This document shows positions 45,801 to 58,186 of a stretch of DNA of 64,000 nucleotides, one piece after another (the stretch's first letter is position 1; every line of letters starts with the position of its first letter). The notes beneath the pieces were generated by a model, which saw only the letters and a program-made list of their open reading frames with translations, had not been told where the DNA came from and ran no database searches. This DNA comes from Strongyloides papillosus (taxonomy: Eukaryota > Nematoda > Chromadorea > Rhabditida > Strongyloididae): NCBI GenBank assembly GCA_005656395.1, contig SRSI01000076.1, positions 54,496 through 118,495 of the forward strand, in the 5' to 3' direction. The position numbers were made by a program, and so were the translations under genes.

Positions 45801-48800
45801 ATGGATACCACTAAAGAGGATACTTTAAAAAATGAAAGATTACATAGTGATAATTTTGATAATGAAAAAGCCACAAATTCACCTTCAAATACATGGAAAA
45901 ATTCAATCAAATCAGGTTCAGTAAATTTAAATGATAACAATGATCAAATGTCAGATGTTTGTTCTAATCTTCCATCACGATTACCTTCTATTGCGTTAAA
46001 AGACAAAACAACAAACAATTCACAAATATCATTGCATGATGGCAATTGTAATAATAATACTTTATCAAGGAATAGTCTTCCTAACCACAATAATGATATG
46101 ATTAATACTGAAAATAATCATCATCTTAAATGTAATGTCAAAGATCTCAAAATCAATGAGATGTCTCTTGATGTGCCCTCGACAAATTCTAATATGTCTT
46201 CGGTATGTTTTAAATAGTAAAAATTATTTTATTCTTTTAACATTCATAATAATTTTTAATAGTATTATTCTAACCGTGTAATCAAAAAAAAAACAATAAT
46301 TAAATAAGATACCTTTCCCAATGACATAAATTTTGTTCAAATAACATTTTTTTACTTACTTAATATAAGATAATAAAATAGTATCTTAATGTTGTTTGTA
46401 GAAATTTTAATACTAATATTTATATTACCTTTCCAATTAACTGTTTGTTTTTTTATCTTCAATTTAATGGTATAATGTTCTTTTAATTATAATTTCCTTT
46501 AATAGACCTACACACATAAATCATTCTATTTTTTACATAAAACATTTGAGATATAAAATTTTTATATATGTTTGGCAAACTTAAACTATTGTCAAATAAT
46601 TTTCTCTATTTTCCAATTAACAAACTCTTGAAACAAATAACATTAGAATAATGTTACTTTAATTCTTTTTTCTCCATATACATTCGCATCTTTAAACAAA
46701 TATTATGAAAAATTAATGTTAAATATAAAAAAATGAATTGTTTGAAAAATTGTAACGATATAATATATTGATAATACAAAAAACATGTCATTTAAAAAAT
46801 TTGATTATTCTACATGAGATAGTGATAATGTTTAATTTTATTTATATTAAAATCTCTAATTTAAAGGTAGGAAAAAATATGATGCATGTATATGTAAACA
46901 TTATTTTTTTTGCTTTAACTTACCATTGAAATATTTTAAATTCCTTAGTGTTAAATTAGTTTTGGTGATTAAATTTTGTGCATTTCTGTTACACTTATTT
47001 ATTATTTAGTTAAATATTTTTTTTACATCTGATAACGTGTACCTCTGTTTAAATTGATTAAAAAATAATAATTCTTATCTTAGCCATTACTTCCCCAGGA
47101 GGAGAAGAAAAATTTGTGTAGACAATTATCAATGAGTGAGGATTTCTTTTTGAAACGAGTTAGGAGAAAAGATGCAAATGATGAAGAATCATTATTATCC
47201 CATCATTCATCCCTTCGGAGACCTCGTACCATTGAAGGGATTATGGCCTTTGAGTCTACCCCTGATAGCCCATCTGTAGCTGCTAACACGCCATTTATCA
47301 TACCTTCTTTCTATGATTCCAATTCAGACCAGGTAACAAAAAATGAATCCTTATTTATAATTTTTAAGTTTATATCAATATTTTTGTTCAAATATAATAT
47401 TTTTAGTTTATAAATTCTTTAATTTGCTTTGTTTTATGTTTATTAAAATTTAACCTTTATTAATAATAAAAACAACCTTTTCTTAGTTTTGCTTGTCTAA
47501 ACAAATCCTTTTATTTGTAAACATGCTTACATTTAACAATGAATTATTTTTAAAAAAAATTATTAAAATATAATTTAAATATGTTTAGGAAGAATTAGAA
47601 CAAGGATCATCATGTTTATCAAGATTTTGTGCAAATATCCGTGGTGATGAAAGTTCATTAGCATTATTACTAGTACTTTATTTCTTACAAGGAATACCGC
47701 TTGGTATTATAGGTTGTATACCATTTATGTTATCAGAAAGAAATGTATCATTTACCGACCAATCATTTTTTTCATTTTCATCATATCCATTTAGTGCAAA
47801 ATTACTTTGGGCACCAATTGTTGATTCATTTTATTTTAAAAGAATTGGTAGAAGAAAGACATGGCTTATACCAGTACAATTTTTTATATCAGTATATCTT
47901 TTAGTACTATCATTTTATATATCTGATTTGATACCAGAAGATCATACAAAAAGTATGACAATAAGTATTAAAGTTCTAACATTACTCTTTTTACCATTAA
48001 ATTTTTTGGCAGCAACACAAGATATTGCAGTTGATGGATGGGCATTAACAATGCTATCAAGAAAGAATGTTGGTTATGCTTCAACATGTAATGTAATTGG
48101 TCAACATGCTGGTTTATTTTTAGGAAATAATGTTTTTATGTTTTTGTCATCAGAGAAGTACGCAAATAGATTTTTTAGGAGTGCTAATGGAAGTGGTGGA
48201 TTAATAAATTTTGCAGGTAGGTTTTATTTTATTCAGAAATAAAAAATATATTGTGATAGTAAATGAAGTGACATAAAAATTGAATAATGCCTTAGTTTAA
48301 AAAATGATTATTATTATTTATATAGTTCTTTTTATTTTCTTTTTTTTACAATTTTATATTACTTTGCCATTTTTTGTAACAACACATGTGTAGATGAGAA
48401 AGGTTTAAATATAAATTTCCATTTTATTATTTTTTTGATAGAGAATAGATATTAGTATAGAGAAATTTTTGTTATGATGTTCTTCCAAGCCAATAGAAAA
48501 CATCATAGATTGTAATCTCACAACTTAAAATAATATATATGACAATTAATTAACTTTAAGTAATTACCTTGTATTCTGATACTGATCATAAACAGCACTC
48601 ATACCATATCCCCCTTTTTCACTAATAATAACAGCACTCCACCAATTACCAAAACGTTCTTCAGCTTGTTGTTTCATGTATCTAGCCTGGTAACTATATT
48701 GATGTGGATAGATAGCAGCGGTCTCCAAAATTATTTCACGTAGTTTTTCTGATTTACAATTATCCGCTAAACAATCTCATTATCATATAACGAAAATATT

Positions 48801-50992
48801 TATAAAAAATATAGAAAAAAATTTAAACTTACGTTGAACACGACTCTCTCCAATAGGTATAGTAGACGATAGTAGGAGCAAGGTTAATAAATGAATAATA
48901 AACATAGTTACAGTTACTTTGGTTCTCAAATAATATAAAGATAGAATATGCAATGATATTAAAGCAACTAGATCATATACTAATGCCATAATATTAAAAT
49001 ATTTTAATGTATGTTTTGAGCTTTAAAAAAAAGTTATTTTAATTTTATATTTATATTCATGGATAGACATTTATAAAATATATGCATAAAATTAGAGGAT
49101 AATTAAAAGTTGTGGTTGATTAAATTGTATTTTGTGTAAATAATATGCCTTATATATACTAATTTGATAAATAGTAAATAAAATTGTTTCACTGGATAAT
49201 TTTATTAGTAAAATATGTAATTAAAGTTTTCTTTTAATAGGTGTCTTGGGTACTTATATAATTTTATGCTTTCAATTTATATATCTCTGTGATTTTATAT
49301 ATTAATAATAACATAAAGATCCCTTTTTACTGTATTTGGTAGAAGAAAAATTTTAGTTATAGAAAAAAAAATTAAATTTGATGATTTGAAATTTTATTTA
49401 TCTCTTTATTCTCTAATATAATTGAATTCATTTATATATATATTAAAGATAAAGATATATATTATATATAATGTTATTAAAAATAAAAATGTTATTTGAG
49501 TGGATTACGTTTTGTTAAATATATGTAAGAGGAAATATATATAATTTTGATAACATTTAAAAATTTTATAACAATCATAAAGATTTTGAAATAGATTTAT
49601 TAAAAAAATATACATATAGGTATTTACATTTGAATATTATAATATGTTGTTGTAACTTATATCACAGAAACAATATATAACAATGGTTTGTTAAATGTTA
49701 AAAGTGATTGAAGACTGATAAAATATATAATAACAATATGCCAATTTATCTCCTATTGTTTGTGTCCGTTGATGTACAGTGTGTGTAATAAAAGTTATCA
49801 AATGTTATATAGCTTATCATTCATATAACATAATACTCCTTAGGCAATGGTCAATAAATGATAATAACTTATAATCATTTTTACAATAAACATAACAATT
49901 GATAATAAAAGCATTTTTAATATAATTAAATATTTTTTTCTAGAATTCCTTCTTTTTTGGGGAGCAATCTTTTTTATTACCACAACACTAGTCTTATTTT
50001 TCAAGAAGGAAGTTGATCATTCTAAAGATGATTCAGAGGTCGAGTAAGTTAAAAATATATTAACATAATAAATAATTGACCTTTTTATCACCATTTTTTT
50101 AAGACATAAGAAACATGATGTATCACTTGAATCAAATAACATTAAAAACAACAATTTAACAACAATTGCTGTTAAAGAGGATGAAGAAGAAATTGAACTT
50201 GGAGTTGGTGAGACATATTTAATGTTATTCAAAATCATCCTCCTCAAACCAATGCTTCTTTTATTATTTGTTCTATTTACAAATAAATTGTCATTTGCAG
50301 CAACATACAGTACAACATTTTTAAAACTTGTTGATGCTGGTGTAAAAAAAGAGGATATATCAATGTTAAATGTTTTCTTATCACCTTTATCATTTATCTT
50401 ACCAATATTTGTTGGAAAATTCACTGTTGGAGATTACCCATTGAATTTATTATTATATGCCTATCCATTTAGACTTTGTATGAATTTTGTTTATGGAGGA
50501 TTACTTTATGCAACACCATGGTTTAAAACTGAAACAGGTGAATTTCCATATTATTTTTATGGAATATGGTTAGTAGCAATGCTTATTCATGATTCATTAT
50601 CAATTACTATGTTCGTTTCTATAATGGCATTTTTTGCCAAAATATCTGATCCAAAAATTGGTGGTACTTATATGACAATGCTAAATACAATATCCAATCT
50701 TGGAGGAATGATATCGTCGACATGGGTTATGTTTGTTATAGACCTTTTAACAGTTAAAAATTGTTATGTACCTGGAACAAATGAAAATTTAGGTACATGT
50801 AAAAAGAGTGAATTGAAAAAGAGTTGTTTAGCAGCAGGAAATTCTTGTGAATATGAGGTTGATGGTTATTATCTTACTGTTGGAATAGCAACAATATATG
50901 GAATTATATGGATAATAGCCTTATGGAATCGTATTAAAAGATTTCAAAAAATTCCTCGAGGAGAATGGTTGGTATTTAAAAAGAAAAATTAA
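45801..50992 (+). CDS. SLC33A1: Acetyl-coenzyme A transporter 1 (SLC33A1/AT-1)
   Basis: This multi-membrane carrier imports acetyl-CoA into the ER/Golgi lumen for protein and glycan acetylation. Five exons join in frame: 45801-46202, 47084-47332, 47589-48216, 49944-50043 and 50104-50992, giving 755 aa. Introns are 881, 256, 1727 and 60 bp, with GT/AG ends. Residues 1-~238 are a polar, Ser/Asn-rich cytosolic N-terminus much longer than in the human protein (549 aa in total). The conserved core follows: LVLYFLQGIPLGIIG, SAKLLWAPIVDSFY, GRRKTWLIPVQ, ATQDIAVDGWALTML, GQHAGLFLGN and ETYLMLFKIILLKPM. The last exon has TTFLKLVDAGVKKEDISML, GGTYMTMLNTISNLGG and a Cys-rich loop before the last helix. 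The third intron contains an antisense gene. Confidence 0.92.
46203..47083. other. Intron 1 of SLC33A1
   Basis: The donor is GTATGT at 46203 and the acceptor ATCTTAG ends at 47083. Nothing else was recognised inside. Confidence 0.7.
48472..48905 (-). CDS. Small secreted protein with a ground-like-type domain, nested antisense in an SLC33A1 intron
   Basis: Three exons: 48905-48833, 48766-48568 and 48523-48472, with introns of 66 and 44 bp (GTAAGT...GTTTAG, GTAATT...TTTAAG). They join in frame to 107 aa. The start at 48905 (MFIIHLLTLLLLSSTIPIGES) gives a clean signal peptide; the frame is open further upstream to an ATG at 48989, but that would bury the signal. The mature part reads DNCKSEKLREIILETA, then YMKQQAEERFGNWWSAVII and a final NTSCEITIYDVFYW. 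The C-x-x-x-x-L-R-x-I...AEE-x-FG pattern resembles the nematode ground-like domain, often found in hedgehog-related secreted proteins, but only two Cys are present. The family assignment is moderate; the gene structure is stronger. Confidence 0.68.
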
Positions 50993-52392
50993 ATTATATA
51001 TATATAACACAACAAATATCTTTAATCTTCATTTAATATTTTTTTAATGTTATTAATCACTAAAGAACATCCAATCAAAGAGATGCTTTGAAATGGTATA
51101 ATTTGATGAAAAACTTTTTTAATAATACCGAGAAAAGTTAACATATATTTTTACTAATTTAAATGAAGAGAAATTAACAATATTATAGGTCTAGATGTCC
51201 TTATTAAAGCAAATTTTTTATATCAAAATATTTTACAACTTTTAAATAACATTTACTCTATTATTATTATTATTTTATCATTTATGCAACAATTAATATA
51301 TTTTCAATATCTTCTATCTTAATTATAAATTTGATAGAGATGATTGTTTGTATAATTACAGATATTACATAACTAAAATTTTATTATATTTAATATGTAT
51401 ATATACACATTTATTTTAAAATAAAATTTAAAAAATACTTTTTGGCTTTTAATTTATTATCACTCTAAGACATGTAATTTAAATGGTTTTAAGAAAACAT
51501 TGGAAGAAAAAAGTATGAAATGTAATTTTTATAAAAGAGTTGGTAAATAGAAATATTGAGTAAAAATTAGGTGATATGAAATGAGATAAACAAAAATTTT
51601 TTTGTCATTCATCATTTTTAAATATATACATTTTAAAGATATCTCTTAATGTATCTTATTTCAAAGATTAAAATTTCTCGTCATTTATTTTCATAAAGTA
51701 CATTTTATTAAATTTAAAAAAAATATAATAAATTATTTTATTTAAAAAAAATGAATATTATTTATTTATCATTGTTAGCGCGCATTAATAATTTGTATAA
51801 ATATAGTGCTATAAAACTATATTAAAATGTATTTAAAGATTTTAGATAAAAGACGTATCATGCTTTTTGTGGTATTATCTTTTTCCATCATTTTTATATA
51901 CAATCGATACTAAATATTGTGAAGAAGAAAAATTCTTATAAAATTTATGTTATAAGTGAATATATGCATACAACACAAGGAATTATTTGTAGTTTGTTAT
52001 AATGCCAATAATGATATAAGTCATATCTCCTCTTTCTCATATGTTTTACTCTCCCTCATATACGTCATTGAATATTTTTATTTATGGTCTATTTTATACA
52101 TACACATATATGTAAATAAATTTTAAAATGGTAGAGAGAAACTTCAAACATATATCTACATATGATTGAGTATAATTTTATTATTGTTTCAATTGATAAA
52201 ATATAAGTATAATTTAAATTTTATTAAAATCTTTATGAATTTTATTATTACTGATTAAAAAACTAACTATTACGTTAAAATTTTTTATATATAAATATCT
52301 TATTCTAGGAATTTTGCTTTAATTAATTAAATATTTTTGTTAAATCCTATTTCTCTGTCAAAAAACAACAAAGTTTTAAATAATTTAATATA
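50993..52392. other. Intergenic spacer between SLC33A1 and the RabGAP gene
   Basis: No supported exon was seen. An operon arrangement with SLC33A1 is unlikely given the 1.4 kb gap. Confidence 0.45.
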
Positions 52393-54938
52393 ATGCTTAA
52401 TCATCGTAAAGGCTAGTTTATAAATATTTTAATAGAATTACATGATTATTAATATTTTTAGATGGAACTGTTATAAAAAATAATGAAAGTGATGAGGATG
52501 ATGAAATAATTAGTAGGATTGATACACCAGTAATAATTGAACACATCTGTATCAATAAAAATTATTTTCATTTAGAAGATGATAAACCATTAAGTGCTAT
52601 TAACAGAACAATCCTTCCGAAAACCTTTGAAATTCCAGAGGATCAATTCAATATATTTGGGTTTAAGAAATGCAAAAATATTGATGAAACTGAGGAAGAG
52701 AAAGAACTAAGATTACAAGCATCTGTTTCAGATGATATCTCACGAAGGAGAATGAAATGGTTAGCTCATATTGAATTTACTAATGAAAATTTAGACAAAC
52801 AACTTATGTGGGGTGATATTGATTTAGATAAGATAAAAAATGGTAAATTTGAGGAAATGATTTTTACTGAAGGTATCCCACATTCATTAAGACCATTCTT
52901 ATGGACAATATTAAGTGGTGGATTAAAAAAGAAAAAAAGCAGTATTTTTAGGTATGAACAAGTTTTAAAGCAGTGCATAACAAGTTTAAACGTTTCTATT
53001 AATTCACAAATAGAGAAAGATGTTTTGAGAACATTGCCCACTAATATTTGTTTTTTAAGAGAAGATTCAATTGGTACAAATAGTTTAAGGAATATTCTTA
53101 AATCAATTGCATTTTTGTATCCCGATTTAGGATATTGTCAGGGTATTGGCATGGTTGTTGGAAATATTCTACTTGTCTGTCCTGAAGAATATACCTTTTG
53201 GATAATGGCATCAATTATTGAAGATATTTTACCAACAAATTATTATTCTCATTCATTAGTTGACCTACAAATAGATCAAAAAATTATTCATCATCTCTTA
53301 AAACTCCATATTCCAGAATTATATGAATGTTTAAAAACCAGAGGGATAGATTTAAGTATGGTAACAGCAAATTGGTTTCTAACACTTTTTGCCTCCTCCT
53401 TAAGAACAGATTTTTTATTTAGAATATGGGACTTATTATTTGTTTATGGAAGTTCAATTATATTTCGTTTAATAATAAGTATGTTAAAGATAAATGAAGT
53501 TGAGATAATTACAATGTGTAGAGAAGAAGAATCATTCATCTCAACGGATATATTTAATTTTATATCTAAAATACCAAGAAATATTAAAAAAATTGATGAT
53601 GTTTTGGAGATGTCCATGTCTTTTGATTATGTTATAACACCGAAAATAATTCAAGAATTAAGAATTGATTTTCAAAATGTTATAAATGAAAATTGTGGCA
53701 TTTATAGAAAGATGACTAAAGAACATATACTGAAAAAACAGGCAGCTGTTTCAGCCCAATTATTTAAGTCAAAAAGTTTTATACAACAAGTTTTTCATGG
53801 TTCAAATAGTGGAGAAAAGTATGATATAAAAATGAAAAATATTAGGCAAACAGAAATGATTGTGAATTTAAAAAACGCCATTGGAAGATTAATTAAACAT
53901 TTTGAAAGTTGTGGTGAAAATCATAAATTTGATAGTAAAAATGTTGTTGAATATGAATTATTTAACTATATAAAAGAGAAAGAATCATTTTTAAAGAAGA
54001 GAAGAGAGGGGAGAAAAAGAGCAAGAGCATTGTTGAATTTTAAAAGTCAAGATGATGATGAATTAGGATTTATGAAAAATGATGTCATAACAATTATCAA
54101 CGATAAGGATGAGCATTGTTGGATAGGTGAAATGAAAAATCGTCGTGGTTGGTTTCCAGCTAAATTTGTTGAAATTATCAATGAGACAGGTAAAAGTTAT
54201 TGCAGTTATGGTGATGAGACTATCAATGAAGATGTTTGCCGTATAATAAGAGAACATTTTATGATTGCTATTAGTATTATATTTGAAAATGAGATAAGAA
54301 GTGAAATGAATTATCATCCATATCAATTTATTGAGGAGATAGCAAGTAACATTGTACAAAAAAATTGTAATATTATTGATAGTCGTTTGGCACTATGCAA
54401 TACCTTTAAACTTGAACAAGATGAAAAAGTTTTATCACCTGAAGAGTTGTTATTCCGTTCTGTACATTATATTAATTCAACATATAATACCATATCAAGT
54501 AAACAAAAAAATAATATTAAATTTCGTAGTTTAATTGCTTTTGGTTTAAATGAGCAATGCCTTCATTTGTGGTTTGGAGCATTATGTGACAGTACATCAC
54601 ATGAAGGAATACGAAAAAAATACTATAAAAAAACATCGTTTATTAGATCACCAGCTTGGGTACAAATAACTTGTGAATTAAGAATTTTATCGCAAATGTC
54701 TTTTAATCTTAATGTAGATTATGAGTTATCGGAGAATGTATTAAAAAATCAATTGTATAAAGATATGAATAAGAATGTTAAGAAAAATGTTATATCAAAA
54801 TTATCCTTACCAACATCTCAACAAATTTTAAATAATGGAAGTGTTAAGAAAATTACAAATGTATCAACAAATGAACCACTAAAAGAGGGTGTGCAAGATG
54901 TCCTTATCAAGCATCAATTATTTAGTTGGGATCTATGA
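52393..54938 (+). CDS. SGSM3: TBC-SH3-RUN RabGAP, SGSM3 (RUTBC3/MAP) orthologue
   Basis: This is a GTPase-activating protein for Rab-family GTPases in membrane traffic. The main exon is 52462-54938. It starts in mid-codon after a TTTTTAG acceptor, so an upstream exon is needed. The best candidate is a 13 nt exon 52393-52405 (ATG CTT AAT CAT C) before a 56 bp intron (GTAAAG...TTTTTAG), giving 829 aa. Order: acidic N-terminus; TBC domain ~140-360 with the arginine finger in IEKDVLR and the glutamine finger in GYCQGIGMVV, plus FRIWDLLF; coiled/basic linker; SH3 ~526-580 (ARALLNFKSQDDDELGFMKN, GWFPAKFVEI); RUN domain ~595-800. It ends KEGVQDVLIKHQLFSWDL, as SGSM3 proteins do. Both catalytic fingers are intact. 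The first exon is the weak point. Confidence 0.9.
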
Positions 54939-55537
54939 CAAATCAAATCGTGTCGTTAAATTTTAAAGAGTACTTAATATATTAATCTTCAATAATTAAT
55001 TTGGCATTATCATATTAAGAATTTAAAAAATTACATTACTTATCAGTCAAGTAATGTATAAGCATTTATATAATAAAAAAGATTAAAGTATCAATAAAAG
55101 TTTATATTTTCATTTTTATCATTTTATGTTAATTCAACAATAACCTTTGTAGTATAATTTTAAAAATAAAATTGTTCATTACAAATATTGCAAAATCTCA
55201 ATAATAATTTAGAGAAAAAAAGAATATTATTTACTAATCATTCATAAAATGACATTTTTTCTTTATATTATTGTCATATTAATAAAAAACATGAATTAGA
55301 ATTTATCTTTATCACTGGTTGTAAGGGAAATCTATTCTATTTTTATTCTATCTTTAAGGTGTGGTTATTGACATAAAATCATCTTCATCTAAATATAAGC
55401 CTATAAATTGTTAACGTTTATCAGTATATCAAGCATTATCTATAATTGATATTATTTACTTAAGAAAATGTTTTTATATTTTCAATTAATGTTACTCTTA
55501 AATTGTACTTTATAAAATCGTAATTTTTTTAGATTCA
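54939..55537. other. Intergenic spacer
   Basis: A+T-rich, no gene. TTTTTTTAG at 55524-55532, five bases before the next ATG, looks like a trans-splice (spliced leader) acceptor for the following gene. Confidence 0.5.
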
Positions 55538-58186
55538 ATGAAAAATAAACCAATAAATTGGTTTATGTACTTTTTTTTTACTTTATTAATCTATACGTCA
55601 TTAGGAAAATCAGATGCCAATTGGTTAAAAAAGTCTTATGAAACACTCTTTAATAGCAAAATAAATGGTGAAGTCGCACAGGAAATTGTTTTAGATAGTT
55701 TAAATGATGTTGAATGCAGAAATCCATTGTTAAGAGGTTATGATTGTTCACAATATTCTTGTATAAATTTCGGACACAATTATTTAGAAACTTCATTTAG
55801 TGATGATGAAGTATCGTGTGTCTGCCCTCCAGGATCTTATGGAACACATTGTGAACCAGGTATATTTGTTATTTAAAAAAATTAGTAATTTTTTTAGTTA
55901 ATTGTCCAAATAGTCAAATGACATATACTTCACCATCTGATTTATCAATGATTTCTTTTATTACATACAATTCGTTGATGAAAAAAATGGATAATAATGA
56001 TAAAACAGATCCATTTATTGATGAACTTGTAAATACCCTCTCGGACTCTTCTTATGGTTACACTTCCACTACTTTTGGTGCAAGTTGTGCTAAAAAAACA
56101 CCAATTTGGCAATTGTCAAGTTTCGAGAAAAATAGTGCAAAATTACAAATTGGATTGAAAAATTTCGTACAATTAATGAGACGCGGAAATACATCAAGCG
56201 AATATTTTAAATTATCTGATATATATCAATTAGTTGCTGTTTCACAACCATATTCAGATGTCAATCTTTTTACAAATATGGGTATAACCGACAGTTTAAG
56301 TAACATTGATCTATTGTTATCATTAATCAAACAAACTGCCTTAGCAAATAGAGTTAGAATTAACATTTTTGTAGTTTCACAGTTATCATCAACTGAAAGT
56401 ATATATCAACAAAATAAATGGAAACCTTTAATAGAATTATCAGAAACAACAGGTGGTTTTGTTATTGCACCATATGACATTTTTAGTATATCAAATACTC
56501 AAAACTCAACAATAACTGAATGTATAAGAAAACTTTTTACTATCTTTAATAATGGAAGAAGTGTTATAAAGAGCGTTTTGAATCAAGATACTAATGAAAT
56601 TCTATTGCCTTTTAAACTTCCATTGGATTCACAAAATAAACGCACTGGGTATTTATTTATATCTGGAAATGATGCATTTAATGAATGTAAGTTTAATGTA
56701 AAATATTTTGAAAGATAAAATATTACTTTTAGCATTAATAAGTTTTAAGATTCCGGATGGAATTGTTGAAAATTACTTTATGTTGAATTTCTTGAAAGTT
56801 TACAAAGTATCTTTTAATGCCTCTACTACATCACCATTTATGATAATATCAAAAAATCTTAATATGACACTTAATTTCCAACTTTTATCCTCAATAAAAG
56901 ATTCTACTATTGATCTTGGGTATGCAATCAATAACATAGTAGATTCATCTTCATCTCTCCCTATTATTGATGTACCAAATGTAGTTGTTGGAAGAAGTAG
57001 AAATTTAAAAGGAAATGTAACATTAAAATTAGTAGAAAATTCAAGTATTCAAGTTGCTACAGTAAACAATAGTAGAGATATTTCCTGTTATTTTAATTCT
57101 GTATATATGACTATAACTTCAACATCTAAAGATATACTACATTTTTCTGCTAGTAGTGATATTGATGACTACCAAGAATGGATTCCTTTCAGTTTTTCTG
57201 ATAGTTCACAAGTTCCCTTCATTATATCTGATATTATTTACTTGAAACAAGATGAAGTAGAGAAATATCTTTATTTATTTGATAACGGATTTATTTCAGA
57301 ACTAAATTTTGATAATGTTAAAGAAGATATGAAAAAATATGACTATTTTAGTAACATCCAAATCCTTTCAAATGATTTAGTACCATTATACGATGAAAAA
57401 AATGATTTGGTGGAAGGTGATAGAACAATAATTGATATAACTACGACAACATCTGAAAACATAATAACAACAACACAATCTCCAATAGATACAACTTCAC
57501 GAAAATCTTTTGGTTTAGGATTTTACTCAAGAACAAGTCTAATTAGTAAATTAATCAATAAACCTAGAACAACATCACTCATTAATAGATTAAAACAATA
57601 TTTTACTAAATTTAATAACTTCTTTGATAGTTACATATTCGCATCTTTTTACAAAGTATCAAATTCAAATTCAATACAAGCAGTTGACTCCACAACTTAT
57701 GGAGACTTTTTATCTGATGTAATGAATAGATTAAACACAGAGGAGCATAACGATGATACATGTTTTAATGATGATAGTGCTCAACAAGTTTTAATTAAAA
57801 TTCTTCAAAATACTGCATTTGAAAGGTCTTCCGATATCTATCTTATAACTGATCAATTGTATGGTAAAGTATCCGATGATAAGCAATTCGGTGATGTTGT
57901 TTTGTATAATCTTCTAAATAAATTAACTCCAAGAATTAATGTTCTTCTAATTGATAGTTTATGTGCTGAGGAGTTCAAAAATATGAATTTTACAGGTTTA
58001 CAACCATATTGGGAATTAACAAAAAAAACTGGTGGTGAGATAATTAGAGTTTCAGATCCTTCATCACTTTTAGAATGGTTTACATATCTTACAAATCAAA
58101 CTTCAGCGAGTTATGAAACTATATATAGTGATAATCAACCAGGAGAATATATTCAACGAAAAATGGTTCAAATTCATTTGTATTAA
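55538..58186 (+). CDS. Secreted EGF/vWA-like multidomain protein, intact 5' part
   Basis: Three exons join in frame: 55538-55859, 55898-56686 and 56733 onward, with introns of 38 and 46 bp (GTATAT...TTTTAG, GTAAGT...TTTTAG). An N-terminal signal peptide (WFMYFFFTLLIYTSLGKSDA) is followed by a Cys-rich EGF-like module (CSQYSCINFGHNY ... CVCPPGSYGTHCEPG). Next comes a long extracellular region that looks like two rounds of a vWA-type fold, with 'QTALANRVRINIFVVSQL' and 'YLITDQLYGKV...LLIDSL' as buried strands. Between them lies a Thr/Ser-rich linker (TTTTSENIITTTQSPIDTTS). The reading frame breaks near 58155-58165 at a run of A. Layout suggests a large secreted nematode EGF/vWA protein; no closer name is offered. 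Confidence 0.7.

Noticed and set aside
47589..50992. Reading the SLC33A1 exons as separate genes
   Set aside because: Phases 0, 0, 1 and 2 join perfectly and the protein is colinear with the acetyl-CoA transporter family.
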